A DNA stretch of 64,000 bases from Sphingobacteriaceae bacterium GW460-11-11-14-LB5 (GCA_002151545.1 CP021237.1:62001-126000), one strand, 5' to 3'. Shown: positions 47,201-56,155, counted from the stretch's first letter. The notes: generated from the letters alone by a model not told the origin. A program made the numbers and translations.

Positions 47201-48659
47201 CAGGCTTCGTCCGGTGATTATGACGGCACTTGTGGCTTCACTGGGCTTTCTTCCGATGGCCATCTCGGGTGGAAGCGGTGCTGAAGTACAACGCCCCTTG
47301 GCAACCGTTGTTATCGGCGGACTAATCTCTGCAACACTGCTTACCCTTTTGGTGCTTCCGGTACTTTATATCTGGGTAGAAAAAATAGGCAGGAAAAAAA
47401 TAAAAATAACTCCGGTAGCGGGAATAATGGTGCTGTTTGTTGTCCTGTTTGGATTGCAACCTGCAAATGCCCAGACGGCATTAACCCTTGAGCAGGCCGT
47501 ATCTTCGGCGTTGGAAAATAACAAGGCAATCAGCGGGGCGAACCTCGGCGTAGGGCTGCAGCAGGCGCTGCGGAAAAGTGCCTTTGAAATGCCCAAAACT
47601 GAAGTGTCTATGCTTTACGGGCAGTACAACAGTCTGGTTAAAAACGACAACAACTTTACCGTTTCGCAAAGTATTCCTTTCCCCACACTTTTTGCTGCAA
47701 ATGCGGCACTCGGGGATGAACGCATTAAAGCAGGCCAGCTTCAGGTGGCTTCGGGTAAAAATGAACTCATTTTTCAGGTCAAGACCGTTTATACGAATCT
47801 TCAATACCTGTATTCGAAAGAAAAACTGCTGCTCGGGCAAGACAGCATTTACAAGGGTTTTGTGAAATCTGCTTCGCTGAAGTACAAAACAGGCGAGGGG
47901 AACCTGCTCGAAAAGGTCGCCGCCGAGACCCAGCTCAAGGAGGTACAGAACCTGCTCGATCAAAACCAGTCTGATATCGAAATTTATACCGCGCAGATGG
48001 CTACGCTTCTGGGCAGGAATGGAGCTCCCCTAATTGCCGACAAGTTTTTAAAAGAAACACCCGAAGTTTCGATTGGAGATACGGCGCTGTTAAATGAAAA
48101 TCCGGCCATTGCTTATTTCAGGCAACAGATCGTGATCGCCGAAAAACAGCGGAAAGTCGAACTTGCCAAAGCATTACCCGATTTTACACTTGGCTATTTT
48201 AACCAGTCGCTAACGGGTTTTCAAAACGTTAACGGAAATGATGTTTTCTTTGGCCGTGACAAACGTTTTCAGGGCTTTCAGGTGGGCCTTTCTGTTCCGC
48301 TATTTTACAGGTCCCATGCTGCGAAGGCAAAAGCCGCATTGATTAACAGGGATATGGCCTCGAACGACCTGGAACTTCAGCAGCGAAAACTAACTGGCCA
48401 GTATCAGCAAGCCCTGGGCGAATACCTGAAAAACAGGAAACGTTACGACTATTTTCTGACTTCGGCGCTGGCCAATGCCGCACTGATTTTAAAAAACAGC
48501 CGGATTGCCTATCAGAACGGAGAAATAGGTTATTCGGAATACCTGCTGAACCTTAAACAGGCAAATGGTATTTACGAGGGGCGCCTGATGGCCCTGCTCC
48601 AGTTAAGCCAGAGCATCAATCAGATTGAATTTTTAACCGGTAATCACCAATCATTATAA
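44283..48659 (+). CDS. CusA/CzcA heavy-metal RND transporter fused to a TolC-like domain
   Basis: A 1458-aa fusion. Residues 1-1040 are a heavy-metal RND pump with the 12-helix plan and the proton-relay motif D-F-G-L-I-V-D-G-A-V in helix 4. Residues about 1062-1458 are an outer-membrane-efflux (TolC) domain (ALTLEQAVSSALENN...). At the junction, KKIKITPVAGIMVLFVV leads to P-A-N-A-Q, which looks like an internal signal peptide. It could move, or be cleaved to free, the TolC part. This fusion is a Bacteroidota pattern. Substrates are probably Cu, Ag, Zn or Co. The adaptor gene follows 9 bases later. Confidence 0.93.
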   Translation: MLNRIIQFSIRQKLLVGIMMLALIAWGIYSLRQLPIDALPDITNNQVQIITSSPSNGAEDIERFVTYPVEQTMATIPGIEEIRSFSRFGLSVVTVVFKEDVEIYWARQQVSERLAEVERAIPKGIGTPEVAPLTTGLGEIYQYVIHPKKGYEKKYDATELRTIQDWIVRRQLLGVEGIADVSSFGGYLKQYEIALNPDKLRSMDISISDIFKALEKNNQNTGGSYIDKKPNAYFIRSEGLIKSIADIENIVVRTNENSIPVLIRNVAEVRIGAATRYGAMTRNDQGEVVGAVVMMLKGANSSKVIANVKTRMDQIAKNLPEGVVIEPFLDRTKLVNSAIGTVTKNLAEGALIVIFVLVLLLGNFRAGLIVASVIPLAMLFAVCLMNLFGVSGNLMSLGAIDFGLIVDGAVIIVEASLHHLGIRKNKNRLSQQEMDTEIFESASKIRNSAAFGEIIILIVYLPILALVGIEGKMFRPMAQTVAFAILGAFILSLTYVPMMSALFLNKTISTKRNISDKIMSFFQRVYTPMLNFALRVRVAVVGIAIGLFVICLIIFNYLGAEFIPTLEEGDFAVETRVLTGSSLSQTIEASTRAAKVLKANFPEVKEVIGKIGSSEIPTDPMPVEACDLIIILKDKGDWTNASTRDELAEKMQAKLEQYIPGVTFGFQQPIQMRFNELMTGARQDVVIKVYGEDFSKLSGYASKIGAIAGKIEGAEDVYVEQASGLPQVIIKFHREKIAQFGLNIEDVNTAIRSGFAGEVAGLVFEGEKRFDMVVRLEKENRQSLEDVKNLFVTAPNGNQIPLEQLADIEYKEGPNQIQRDDAKRRITVGFNVRGRDVESIVKEIQQKIDAEVKFSPGYYPTFGGTFENLQAATKRLGIAVPLALLLILLLLYLTFSSIKHALLIFTAIPLSAIGGVFALWARAMPFSISAGIGFIALFGVAVLNGIVLISEFNRLKKEGMKDMLEIIKTGTSVRLRPVIMTALVASLGFLPMAISGGSGAEVQRPLATVVIGGLISATLLTLLVLPVLYIWVEKIGRKKIKITPVAGIMVLFVVLFGLQPANAQTALTLEQAVSSALENNKAISGANLGVGLQQALRKSAFEMPKTEVSMLYGQYNSLVKNDNNFTVSQSIPFPTLFAANAALGDERIKAGQLQVASGKNELIFQVKTVYTNLQYLYSKEKLLLGQDSIYKGFVKSASLKYKTGEGNLLEKVAAETQLKEVQNLLDQNQSDIEIYTAQMATLLGRNGAPLIADKFLKETPEVSIGDTALLNENPAIAYFRQQIVIAEKQRKVELAKALPDFTLGYFNQSLTGFQNVNGNDVFFGRDKRFQGFQVGLSVPLFYRSHAAKAKAALINRDMASNDLELQQRKLTGQYQQALGEYLKNRKRYDYFLTSALANAALILKNSRIAYQNGEIGYSEYLLNLKQANGIYEGRLMALLQLSQSINQIEFLTGNHQSL

Positions 48660-48668
48660 ACATAGCTC

Positions 48669-49841
48669 ATGAGATCTATATATAAATATTTTATCCTGGT
48701 ATCCTTTCCATTTTATCTGGCTGGTTGTAGCCGTCCCAATACGGAAAAGGAGCCCGAAAAAGAGGCCGTTCACGAAGCAAGTGATATCGTAAGCCTTACC
48801 CCGGAGCAGTATAAGTTATCGGAAATTACGCTGGGCGCTATAGAGCAGAAAGAATTAAGCGGAACAACCAAAGTAAATGGCATGCTTGATCTTCCTCCGC
48901 AAAGCCTGGTATCTATCTCCACACCGCTGGAAGGGATTGTAAAAAGCACCAGTATGCTGCAAGGAAAGCGTGTAGCCAAGGGGGCGCTTGTGGCGGTAAT
49001 GCAGAACCCGGAATTCATTCAGATGCAACAAGACTATCTGGATTATAAAAGTCAGCTGCAGTTTTTAAAACAGGAGCTCGATCGCCAGGAAGAACTGGCA
49101 AAGGAAAACGTCAATTCTAAAAAAGCACTGCAGAAAGCAAGGAGCGAATACCAGAGTGTGAGCGCCAGATTACTGGGACAACGTTCAAAACTTTCGATTA
49201 TGAATATCAGTTTCGCAGCACTTGAGAAAGGACAGATCCAGAAAACCTTTAACCTCTATACCCCAATGGCGGGTTATGTTACGCAGGTGAACACCAATAT
49301 AGGTGCTTTTGCCAGTACCACTGATGTGTTGTTCAAAATTGCCGATACCGAGCACCTGCATGCAGAGCTTACGGTATTTGAAAAGGATGTTCCTAAACTT
49401 AAGCTGGGGCAGAAGGTTCGCTTTGTACTGGCCAACGAGGAAAAGGAACGCATGGCCACGGTTTACCTCATCGGCAGGGAAATTAGTAAAGAGCGTACGG
49501 TACAGATTCACTGCCACCTGGATCAGGAAGATACACAGCTGCTTCCGGGCATGTACCTGAAAGCTTATGTGGAAAGCGGCATGAATAAGGTAGAAGCCTT
49601 ACCCGATGCGGCCATTGTTGAATTTGAAGGCAAAAAATTCGTGTTTATCGATCAGCCTGCTGCTAAGGGCACCAACCCTTACCGGTACCGGATGATGGAA
49701 GTAAAAACAGGTGTTGCCGAAAACGGTTATACACAGGTTTCTTTTGCGGAGCAGATCGGTGAGGGGAGGGTGGTGATAAAAGGCGCGTACGATCTGTTAA
49801 GTAAGGTGAAAAATGCGGAAGAGGAAGGCGAGGAACATTAA
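48669..49841 (+). CDS. efflux RND periplasmic adaptor (CusB-like) lipoprotein
   Basis: A 390-aa membrane-fusion protein with a lipobox (Y-L-A-G-C, Cys20). A barrel-sandwich/lipoyl half-motif comes next, then a coiled-coil hairpin (about 115-180, LDYKSQLQFLKQELDRQEEL). The second lipoyl half (TPMAGYVTQVNTNIGAFASTTD) and beta-barrel domains follow. It links the inner-membrane pump to the outer-membrane channel. It lies 9 bases downstream of the pump gene. Confidence 0.93.
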   Translation: MRSIYKYFILVSFPFYLAGCSRPNTEKEPEKEAVHEASDIVSLTPEQYKLSEITLGAIEQKELSGTTKVNGMLDLPPQSLVSISTPLEGIVKSTSMLQGKRVAKGALVAVMQNPEFIQMQQDYLDYKSQLQFLKQELDRQEELAKENVNSKKALQKARSEYQSVSARLLGQRSKLSIMNISFAALEKGQIQKTFNLYTPMAGYVTQVNTNIGAFASTTDVLFKIADTEHLHAELTVFEKDVPKLKLGQKVRFVLANEEKERMATVYLIGREISKERTVQIHCHLDQEDTQLLPGMYLKAYVESGMNKVEALPDAAIVEFEGKKFVFIDQPAAKGTNPYRYRMMEVKTGVAENGYTQVSFAEQIGEGRVVIKGAYDLLSKVKNAEEEGEEH

Positions 49842-49949
49842 AGGTTCAAGTCGGGCTTCGATTTATGGATAAATTTTGTCATATCGGGTTCCCTGAACGT
49901 TGAACTACATCAATTTAAATATTAACTTTAGTCGCCAGATAAAATTAAG

Positions 49950-50795
49950 ATGACCACAAGAAGAAATTTTTTACAAACCGGAATATTGGGGCTAACTGCA
50001 GCCTCGCTGACCAATATTCCCTCAGTTTTCTCGGAGCCTGTTCAACCAAATGTTGCGGCTAAAGATGCTTTTAAATTAGCCATCGCCGGTTATAGCTTTC
50101 TGAACTTTAACCTCGATGAATCACTTAAAATGATGAAAAAGGTTGATGTACATTACCTCTGCATTAAAGACTTTCATTTGCCTTTTAAAAGTACAGCAGA
50201 AGAAATTACAGCCTTTCATGCTAAACTGAAAGAAAATAATGTAGTTGGATATGCCGTGGGACCTATTTACATCAAAAATAAGGAAGAGATTGATCAGGCA
50301 TTTGATTATGCAAAAAGGGTAGGTGTTGATTTACTGATCGGAATTCCGGCCCATGCCGACCTGGAGTATGTGGCCCAAAAGACAAAGGAATATAATATTC
50401 GTTATGCCATTCATAACCATGGCCCCCAGGATAAACTATATCCAAATGCGGAAAGCATTTATAATCTGATTAAAAACCTGGATCAACGTGTTGGAATATG
50501 CTTTGATATGGGACATAACAAAAGAGATGGGCGGGATTCTGTTGCAGACCTTCAGAAATTCTCGAAACGGATTTTTGATATGCATTTAAAAAATGTAACG
50601 GTAGCGGCAAATGAAGGTACCACTTGCGAACTCGGTCGTGGTGTAATTGATATCCCGGCCTATGTAAAAATGCTGAGAAAGGTGAATTACCAGGGCTGCT
50701 GTAGTTTGGAATACGAAAAAGACATGAAAGATCCCTTAGCCGGAATAGCTGAATCAGTCGGCTATTTTAAGGGAGTTTGCGATGCTACCCGTTAA
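49950..50795 (+). CDS. sugar phosphate isomerase/epimerase family protein, exported
   Basis: A 281-aa TIM-barrel protein of the xylose-isomerase-like/AP endonuclease 2 family. It has a twin-arginine-like N-terminus (T-T-R-R-N-F-L-Q-T-G-I-L-G). Metal-site segments include I-H-N-H-G, C-F-D-M-G-H and S-L-E-Y-E. Exported members act on sugars or inositols in Bacteroidota. TAACTTTA (49923-49930) may be its -7 box. Confidence 0.88.
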   Translation: MTTRRNFLQTGILGLTAASLTNIPSVFSEPVQPNVAAKDAFKLAIAGYSFLNFNLDESLKMMKKVDVHYLCIKDFHLPFKSTAEEITAFHAKLKENNVVGYAVGPIYIKNKEEIDQAFDYAKRVGVDLLIGIPAHADLEYVAQKTKEYNIRYAIHNHGPQDKLYPNAESIYNLIKNLDQRVGICFDMGHNKRDGRDSVADLQKFSKRIFDMHLKNVTVAANEGTTCELGRGVIDIPAYVKMLRKVNYQGCCSLEYEKDMKDPLAGIAESVGYFKGVCDATR

Positions 50796-50942
50796 TATTT
50801 GAAATTGATGTAAATTCATGATTGATATGCGGTTTTTAGGCCGCATATCAATTTATATACCGGTATGGACAGGATCAGCCAGATTTTTCTTTGCCTGAAA
50901 TGCCTGTCATTCGTTACCTTTATCAGATCAATAAAATATTCT

Positions 50943-51791
50943 ATGAAAGCATTTTTGGGAACCGGCCTTTTGGGAACGGGTTTTATTAAAGCCATGCTGC
51001 GCCGTGGCGAAGCGGTACAGGTATGGAACAGGACTGCATCAAAAGCACAGGCATTGGAAACGGATGGCGCAAAAGCATTAGAAAATGTGGTTGAGGCGGT
51101 AAAAGGTGCAACTGTTATCCACCTTACCCTGAAGGATGATGCAATCGTAAATGAAGTACTGGCCGCTGCCAGCAAAGGTTTTTCGCCGGGCATCACCATT
51201 ATCGACCATACCACAACCTCAGTGGAAGGCGCAATCGAAAGAACGGCACAGTGGAAACGTAATGGTTTTACTTATCTGCATGCGCCGGTATTTATGGGAC
51301 CGCCAAATGCACTGGAAGGAACCGGGAACATGCTCGTGTCGGGCGATCAGGCTGTTATTGCGCATCTTGAACCTGAACTGGCCAAAATGACTGGTAAACT
51401 GATTAATTTTGGTCCTGAAGAAGGAAAAGCAGCCGGCATAAAGCTCATCGGTAACCTTTTTCTCATCTCGCTTACTGCAGGACTTGCTGATGCCCTTGGA
51501 TTGGCCAAAGCCCTCGGCATTGATTCTGGAGAAGTGGCCTCACTGTTTAGCTCATGGAATCCTGGTGCAGGTGTTCCTGCCAGGTTCGATAAAATAAGGG
51601 CAGGGGATTTTAAACATCCCTCCTGGGAACTCGATATGGCACGTAAGGATGCCGGCCTGATGATAGATGCTGCAAAAGAAAATGGCGTAAACCTTACCGT
51701 TCTGCCTGCCGTTATAACACAAATGGATAACTGGATTGCAAAAGGCCATGGCTCGGATGACTGGAGTGTAATCGCTAAGGATAACCTCTGA
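50943..51791 (+). CDS. NAD(P)-dependent oxidoreductase, 3-hydroxyisobutyrate dehydrogenase-like
   Basis: A protein of about 282 aa. The N-terminal Rossmann motif is G-T-G-L-L-G (G-x-G-x-x-G), the acidic T-T-S-V block is D-H-T-T-T-S, and the helical C-terminal domain carries the conserved Lys in AAGIKLIGN. It belongs to the beta-hydroxyacid dehydrogenase group, some of which are imine reductases. The start at 50943 is chosen because upstream in-frame residues to 50865 are not family-like. Confidence 0.9.
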   Translation: MKAFLGTGLLGTGFIKAMLRRGEAVQVWNRTASKAQALETDGAKALENVVEAVKGATVIHLTLKDDAIVNEVLAAASKGFSPGITIIDHTTTSVEGAIERTAQWKRNGFTYLHAPVFMGPPNALEGTGNMLVSGDQAVIAHLEPELAKMTGKLINFGPEEGKAAGIKLIGNLFLISLTAGLADALGLAKALGIDSGEVASLFSSWNPGAGVPARFDKIRAGDFKHPSWELDMARKDAGLMIDAAKENGVNLTVLPAVITQMDNWIAKGHGSDDWSVIAKDNL

Positions 51792-51818
51792 AAGTTTTAG
51801 GTCGAATAAAATACCTCA

Positions 51819-51966
51819 CTAGCGCAAGTCTTAGTGTAGGGGACAACGGGCAGGATGACTTGTGCATTCAGGATATTTGACTAATAAAATTCGTTAATGA
51901 GATTAATTTAATGAAAGCACAAGTCTGGCCAATGTTTCCGGCCAGTGACACTAAGACTTGCGCTAG
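51819..51966. repeat. 148-bp element with perfect 19-bp terminal inverted repeats
   Basis: The arms 51819-51837 and 51948-51966 (core GCGCAAGTCTTAGTGT) are perfect inverted copies of 19 bp. Inside, GACTTGTGC (51857-51865) pairs with GCACAAGTC (51917-51925), and TGGCC/GGCCA forms a third small stem. It has no coding capacity. It resembles a MITE or a very long hairpin element. Confidence 0.8.
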
Positions 51967-52084
51967 AATGAGGCTAGAATGTAATTTTGAACGAGATTAC
52001 CAATGAATTGAACGAATACACAAAACCCCTTAAGCTTACTATAGTCACTTTTGTAAACAATAATTACATAATTACAAAAAGACT

Positions 52085-52573
52085 ATGGGACTATCAGGTT
52101 TAGGAATTTTTCATACCATCATTGGTATTGTAGCCATTGTAGCGGCAATCATTTCATTTGTACGCTTTGGCAAAATTGATTTAACGCAGCTTAGTGGTAA
52201 AATATACTTTTATACAACTAGCGTTACCGCTTTAACTGCATTAGGCATCTCCAAACATGGAGGCTTTAATGCCGGGCATATTTTTTCGGTATTCATTTTT
52301 ATTTTAGTGGTGGTGGCTTTTTGGCTTTCGGTAAAGCGAAGCGGCAGTAACAGGGCCCGTTATATAGAGAATTTTTTACTCTCTTTCAGCTTCTTTCTGT
52401 CGCTCATCCCCACCGTGAATGAAACCTTTACCCGGGTTCCGCTGGGGCATCCACTGGCTAAAAACCCTGCCGATCCGATCATTGCCCAAACCTTGCTGGT
52501 GCTCTTAATCGCATTTATTGCCGGCGCCATTTACCAGTACATTAAACTACGTCAAGCGCTTAAAATACGGTAA
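52085..52573 (+). CDS. four-helix membrane protein of unknown function
   Basis: A 162-aa protein with four membrane segments (about 5-24, 45-62, 66-82 and 138-156) and one soluble loop between the third and fourth (NETFTRVPLGHPLAKNPADP). It is a typical DUF-type small membrane protein. No function is recognised. It stands alone. Confidence 0.8.
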   Translation: MGLSGLGIFHTIIGIVAIVAAIISFVRFGKIDLTQLSGKIYFYTTSVTALTALGISKHGGFNAGHIFSVFIFILVVVAFWLSVKRSGSNRARYIENFLLSFSFFLSLIPTVNETFTRVPLGHPLAKNPADPIIAQTLLVLLIAFIAGAIYQYIKLRQALKIR

Positions 52574-52690
52574 AGTAAAGCTTGTGATTTTCGGATAAAA
52601 GATATTCTATCATATATCAACTAATGCATGGGGGCAGAAAGGCCAAAGCATGCATTAGTTTTGCTATTTTTATAGCTGAAGGTTTTTAAT

Positions 52691-53536
52691 ATGATCATTG
52701 ACCATAAAAAATACGATTTGTTTGGTAAAGCCATTATCCAGAACATCAGGATCAAGGCACCTTTTACCTTCGATTTTCCCATTACCGATAATGCCTGTTT
52801 TTTATACATGTTACAGGGTGAAATGCAATATCACCGCAACGAAGATCGCGTAAATATACCGCATAAACACGCTTTGTTTTTAAATTGTATACAAGCCAGC
52901 AAAACCATCAGTAACTTAAATGAAGGAGGTGTTAACGAAATGATGGTCGTTAATTTTCATCCCGATATTTTAAAACGGATTTACGACCGGGAGATGCCCG
53001 CTATCCTTCAGGCAACCGGCCGTATGGTTTCGAACAAAAGTGCCGAAGTGTTAAGCAACAATTTTTTAATCGAAAAATATATCGAAGGTTTGCTGTTTTA
53101 TTTTCAGCATCCCGCACTGGTTAACGAAGATATACTGGTTTTAAAGTTAAAAGAAATTATCCTGCTGCTGGCCCAAACTGCTAATGCTCGGGCCATACAA
53201 ACCATATTTGCACAGCTTTTTTCGCCTGCTACCTATACCTTTAAGCAAATTATTGAGGCCAACCTGTTCGAACAACTCAATATCGATGCCCTGGCACAAC
53301 TGAATAATTTGAGTTTATCGTCTTTTAAACGCGAATTTGCCAGACATTACAACGATACACCAGCCAATTATATCAAAACCAAAAGGCTCGAAAAAGCGGC
53401 CGAACTGCTCTTAATTTCAAACGAAAGGATTAAAGACATTGCTTTTAATTGTGGTTATAATGATCTGGCCAATTTTACCAAAAGCTTTCGCGATAAGTAT
53501 AAGTGTACACCCAGTGATTTTCGGGAACGCCAGTAA
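52691..53536 (+). CDS. AraC family transcriptional regulator
   Basis: A 281-aa protein with an N-terminal cupin-like domain (YMLQGEMQYHRNEDRVNIP). The C-terminal AraC domain has LNIDALAQLNNLSLSSFKRE with the second helix-turn-helix CGYNDLANFTKSFRDKYKCTPSDF. It precedes an aldo/keto reductase gene on the same strand by 72 bases. Confidence 0.92.
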   Translation: MIIDHKKYDLFGKAIIQNIRIKAPFTFDFPITDNACFLYMLQGEMQYHRNEDRVNIPHKHALFLNCIQASKTISNLNEGGVNEMMVVNFHPDILKRIYDREMPAILQATGRMVSNKSAEVLSNNFLIEKYIEGLLFYFQHPALVNEDILVLKLKEIILLLAQTANARAIQTIFAQLFSPATYTFKQIIEANLFEQLNIDALAQLNNLSLSSFKREFARHYNDTPANYIKTKRLEKAAELLLISNERIKDIAFNCGYNDLANFTKSFRDKYKCTPSDFRERQ

Positions 53537-53608
53537 CTGAGCCGTACAGACAAAATATTTGAGCCGTAGAAGAAAGCCTCCGGTGTTTCGAATGCTGATC
53601 TTTGTTTC

Positions 53609-54580
53609 ATGAACAACATCACAAAAATTCAGTTGGGTCAGAATGGCCCCTTCGTATCTAAACTTGGTTTGGGTTGCATGCGGATGTCTTCTATTTGGGG
53701 TGGTGCTACACCCAATGAAGCAGAAAGCATAGCTACCATTCACGAGGCACTAGATCGTGGCATTAATTTTTTAAACACAGGCGACTTTTACGGTGCCGGA
53801 CATAATGAAATGTTAATTGGCAAAGCGATTAAAGATCGGCTCGATGAGGCCTTTATCAGCGTAAAGTTTGGTGCCATCTTTCACAACGGCCAGTGGCTGG
53901 GATTAGATCTGCGACCTTTGGCGATCAAAAATTTTATCAATTACTCGCTAACGCGTTTGGGTATCGAAACCATCGACCTCTATCAGCCTTGCCGAATGGA
54001 CGACAGCGTGCCCGTAGAAGACATCATCGGAACGGTTGCCGACCTGATTAAAGAAGGTAAAGTGCGTCACATCGGCGTGTCTGAAATTACCGCTGATCAG
54101 CTTCGTAAAGCAAACAATACTCACCCCATCAGTGCGCTCGAAATTGGTTATTCGCTGGCCGACCGTCAGATCGAAAGCGAACTGCTGCCGGCAGCAAAAG
54201 AACTGGGCATTGCCGTAGTTGCCTTTGCCAATACCGCAGAAGGTTTATTAACCGGTGAAATGAAAGCACCGCTTGCAGCGAACGATTACCATAGCCATTT
54301 CTCCCGTTTTCAGGGCGAAAATCTGGTTCATAACCTCGAAAAAGTAGAAGTCTTGAAACAAATGGCCCGGGATAAAGGCTGTACACCTACGCAGCTGGCC
54401 ATTGCCTGGGTAAAGGAACAGGGTGATCACATCATGCCTCTGGTGAGCATGAGTCGCAGATCGCGTTTACCTGAAAATCTTAAAGCAATGGATATTGTAT
54501 TTAGCCCGCAGGAAATGAATACTTTAAATACTACTTTTGCAATAGGTGCCATACGTGGTGGTACTTACTTACAACGCTAA
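53609..54580 (+). CDS. aldo/keto reductase
   Basis: A 323-aa reductase with KLGLGCMRMSSIWGG. The catalytic-site region N-T-G-D-F-Y-G-A-G-H-N-E has Asp and Tyr, V-K-F-G supplies Lys, and the usual His position reads C-R-M-D (Y-Q-P-C-R-M-D) rather than Q-H/H-R. That substitution may reduce classical carbonyl reduction. Its stop codon abuts the ATG of an AraC regulator gene, so the pair is an operon. Confidence 0.85.
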   Translation: MNNITKIQLGQNGPFVSKLGLGCMRMSSIWGGATPNEAESIATIHEALDRGINFLNTGDFYGAGHNEMLIGKAIKDRLDEAFISVKFGAIFHNGQWLGLDLRPLAIKNFINYSLTRLGIETIDLYQPCRMDDSVPVEDIIGTVADLIKEGKVRHIGVSEITADQLRKANNTHPISALEIGYSLADRQIESELLPAAKELGIAVVAFANTAEGLLTGEMKAPLAANDYHSHFSRFQGENLVHNLEKVEVLKQMARDKGCTPTQLAIAWVKEQGDHIMPLVSMSRRSRLPENLKAMDIVFSPQEMNTLNTTFAIGAIRGGTYLQR

Positions 54581-55393
54581 ATGACCAGTCCAGCAGAAAT
54601 CCTCCCCGGTGTCATCTTTTATTCATACCTCTCGGCCCAGCGGAAAGAGAAAGTGTGTTTCTGGAACCACCATACCCTGGTACTGCAGGTTTCGGGACAG
54701 TTTACCTTAGAAACCTCCGGTCAAAACCTTTCGATGACCGGAGGCGAAGTACTGCTGATTGGCAAAAACCAGCTGGGCACGCTCACCAAAACACCGCTGC
54801 CCGGAGGGAACTATGAAACCATCGTGATATCGTTGCAGGAAGAACTCTTACGTAAGATCGTATTGGAAGAAAAGTTAACGGCAGACCAGAAATACATCGG
54901 TCCGCCCAATATCCTGATTCCATCAAATGAATTCCTGAAAGGCTATTTTCAATCGATTATTCCCTATGCCCGAAGCTCGGGCGCCACCATGACCGATGAA
55001 ATGGGCATTTTGAAAGTGAAAGAAGGCATTAAATTGCTGTTACTTGCCCTGCCGGCATTGCGAAACTTTTTGTTCGACTTTTCTGAACAGCATAAAATCG
55101 ACCTGGAAAAGTTTATGCTGAGCAACTATCATTTTAATGTGCCCATCGAAAAATTCGCCCAGCTGACGGGTCGCAGCCTGGCCGGTTTCAAACGTGATTT
55201 TCTGAAAACATTCGGTGTTCCACCCCGTCATTGGCTGCAGGATAAACGGCTAAGGGAAGCCAAACACCTCATTGAAAGCAAACACCAGAAACCTTCTGCC
55301 ATTTATCTCGATCTGGGCTTCGAAAGCTTGTCGCATTTCTCGCATGCCTTCAAAAAGAAGTTTGGTATGGCACCTACGGCGCTAAATGCGTAA
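54581..55393 (+). CDS. AraC family transcriptional regulator
   Basis: A 270-aa protein. The N-terminal cupin-like domain is followed by an AraC domain with FNVPIEKFAQLTGRSLAGFKRD and DLGFESLSHFSHAFKKKFGMAP. It begins immediately after the reductase stop, which suggests co-transcription and feedback control of that gene. Confidence 0.92.
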   Translation: MTSPAEILPGVIFYSYLSAQRKEKVCFWNHHTLVLQVSGQFTLETSGQNLSMTGGEVLLIGKNQLGTLTKTPLPGGNYETIVISLQEELLRKIVLEEKLTADQKYIGPPNILIPSNEFLKGYFQSIIPYARSSGATMTDEMGILKVKEGIKLLLLALPALRNFLFDFSEQHKIDLEKFMLSNYHFNVPIEKFAQLTGRSLAGFKRDFLKTFGVPPRHWLQDKRLREAKHLIESKHQKPSAIYLDLGFESLSHFSHAFKKKFGMAPTALNA

Positions 55394-55422
55394 GGTATAC
55401 CAAGATGCACTAAATAAGTTTT

Positions 55423-55884
55423 TTATTTTGGTTCGAATTTCCCAAAAATCTTCTGGTCATAATCGTAGTTGCGCTCATCTGGAAAATTTCCATTTAAGTC
55501 CGGAAATATGAGTTGTAAATACTCATATTTTTCGTTCCCGTAATGCCTGATTGAAGATAACACATAATCAGATAAACTTTCATTGGTGACCTTGATAAAG
55601 TATACCGGAAATCTTTCTGTTAAGTCTGTAATTCTTTTATTTAGCGGAACAGCCCTAAGTTTATATTGATCTGCATAGTTTTTAATTAATTGCCCCGAAA
55701 GGTTTGGACCGAGACCCGAAATGAACAACTCCGGGATTTTGAAATACTCATAAATCCCTGTTGAATAAGCAAAAGGTGTAGAATTTTCTGCTTCCAATAC
55801 TACAGTGGTATGATAGCCATATTTACGGATATCATCATTAACTTCTTTGAAATATTTTTTCCTTTGTGCTTCAGTTATCTTCAT
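55423..55884 (-). CDS. DUF4262 domain-containing protein
   Basis: A 153-aa soluble protein with the DUF4262 pattern: an early D-I-R-K-Y-G-Y-H-T, then PFAYSTGIYEYFKIPELFISGLG, and a later YFIKVTNESLSDYVLSSIRHYG. No function is known for the family. It is the last ordinary gene before the AT-rich reverse-transcriptase locus and is divergent from it. Confidence 0.85.
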   Translation of the reverse strand: MKITEAQRKKYFKEVNDDIRKYGYHTTVVLEAENSTPFAYSTGIYEYFKIPELFISGLGPNLSGQLIKNYADQYKLRAVPLNKRITDLTERFPVYFIKVTNESLSDYVLSSIRHYGNEKYEYLQLIFPDLNGNFPDERNYDYDQKIFGKFEPK

Positions 55885-55964
55885 GACAAAACTTTTCGCA
55901 AAATAGCAGATAATCTAAATATGGGCAACTCCGGTTTTATTAGCTATTCGGATTGAATTTAGTG

Positions 55965-55992
55965 ACACACGCGGCACGTGTACGTTAGCAGG
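55965..55992. repeat. hairpin repeat, copy A
   Basis: ACACG (55967-55971) pairs with CGTGT (55977-55981), followed by ACGTTAGCAGG. It shares the pattern CACAC...CACGTGT...GTTAGC with copy B (61007) and, more weakly, copy C (62690). It lies about 160 bases upstream of the first reverse-transcriptase gene. Confidence 0.5.
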
Positions 55993-56155
55993 GGGGATTT
56001 TTTTAAATAAAATGCATATGCCAATTAAATTTTGATATTTTAGATTATTGAATATAACTAATTTTCCCATTTGTATTGATAGGATTAAACTTAATGTCAG
56101 ATAACAAGTGTTTTGAATTTTTTTATGTTTTAATGTTAATCCAATCTAAACTCTC

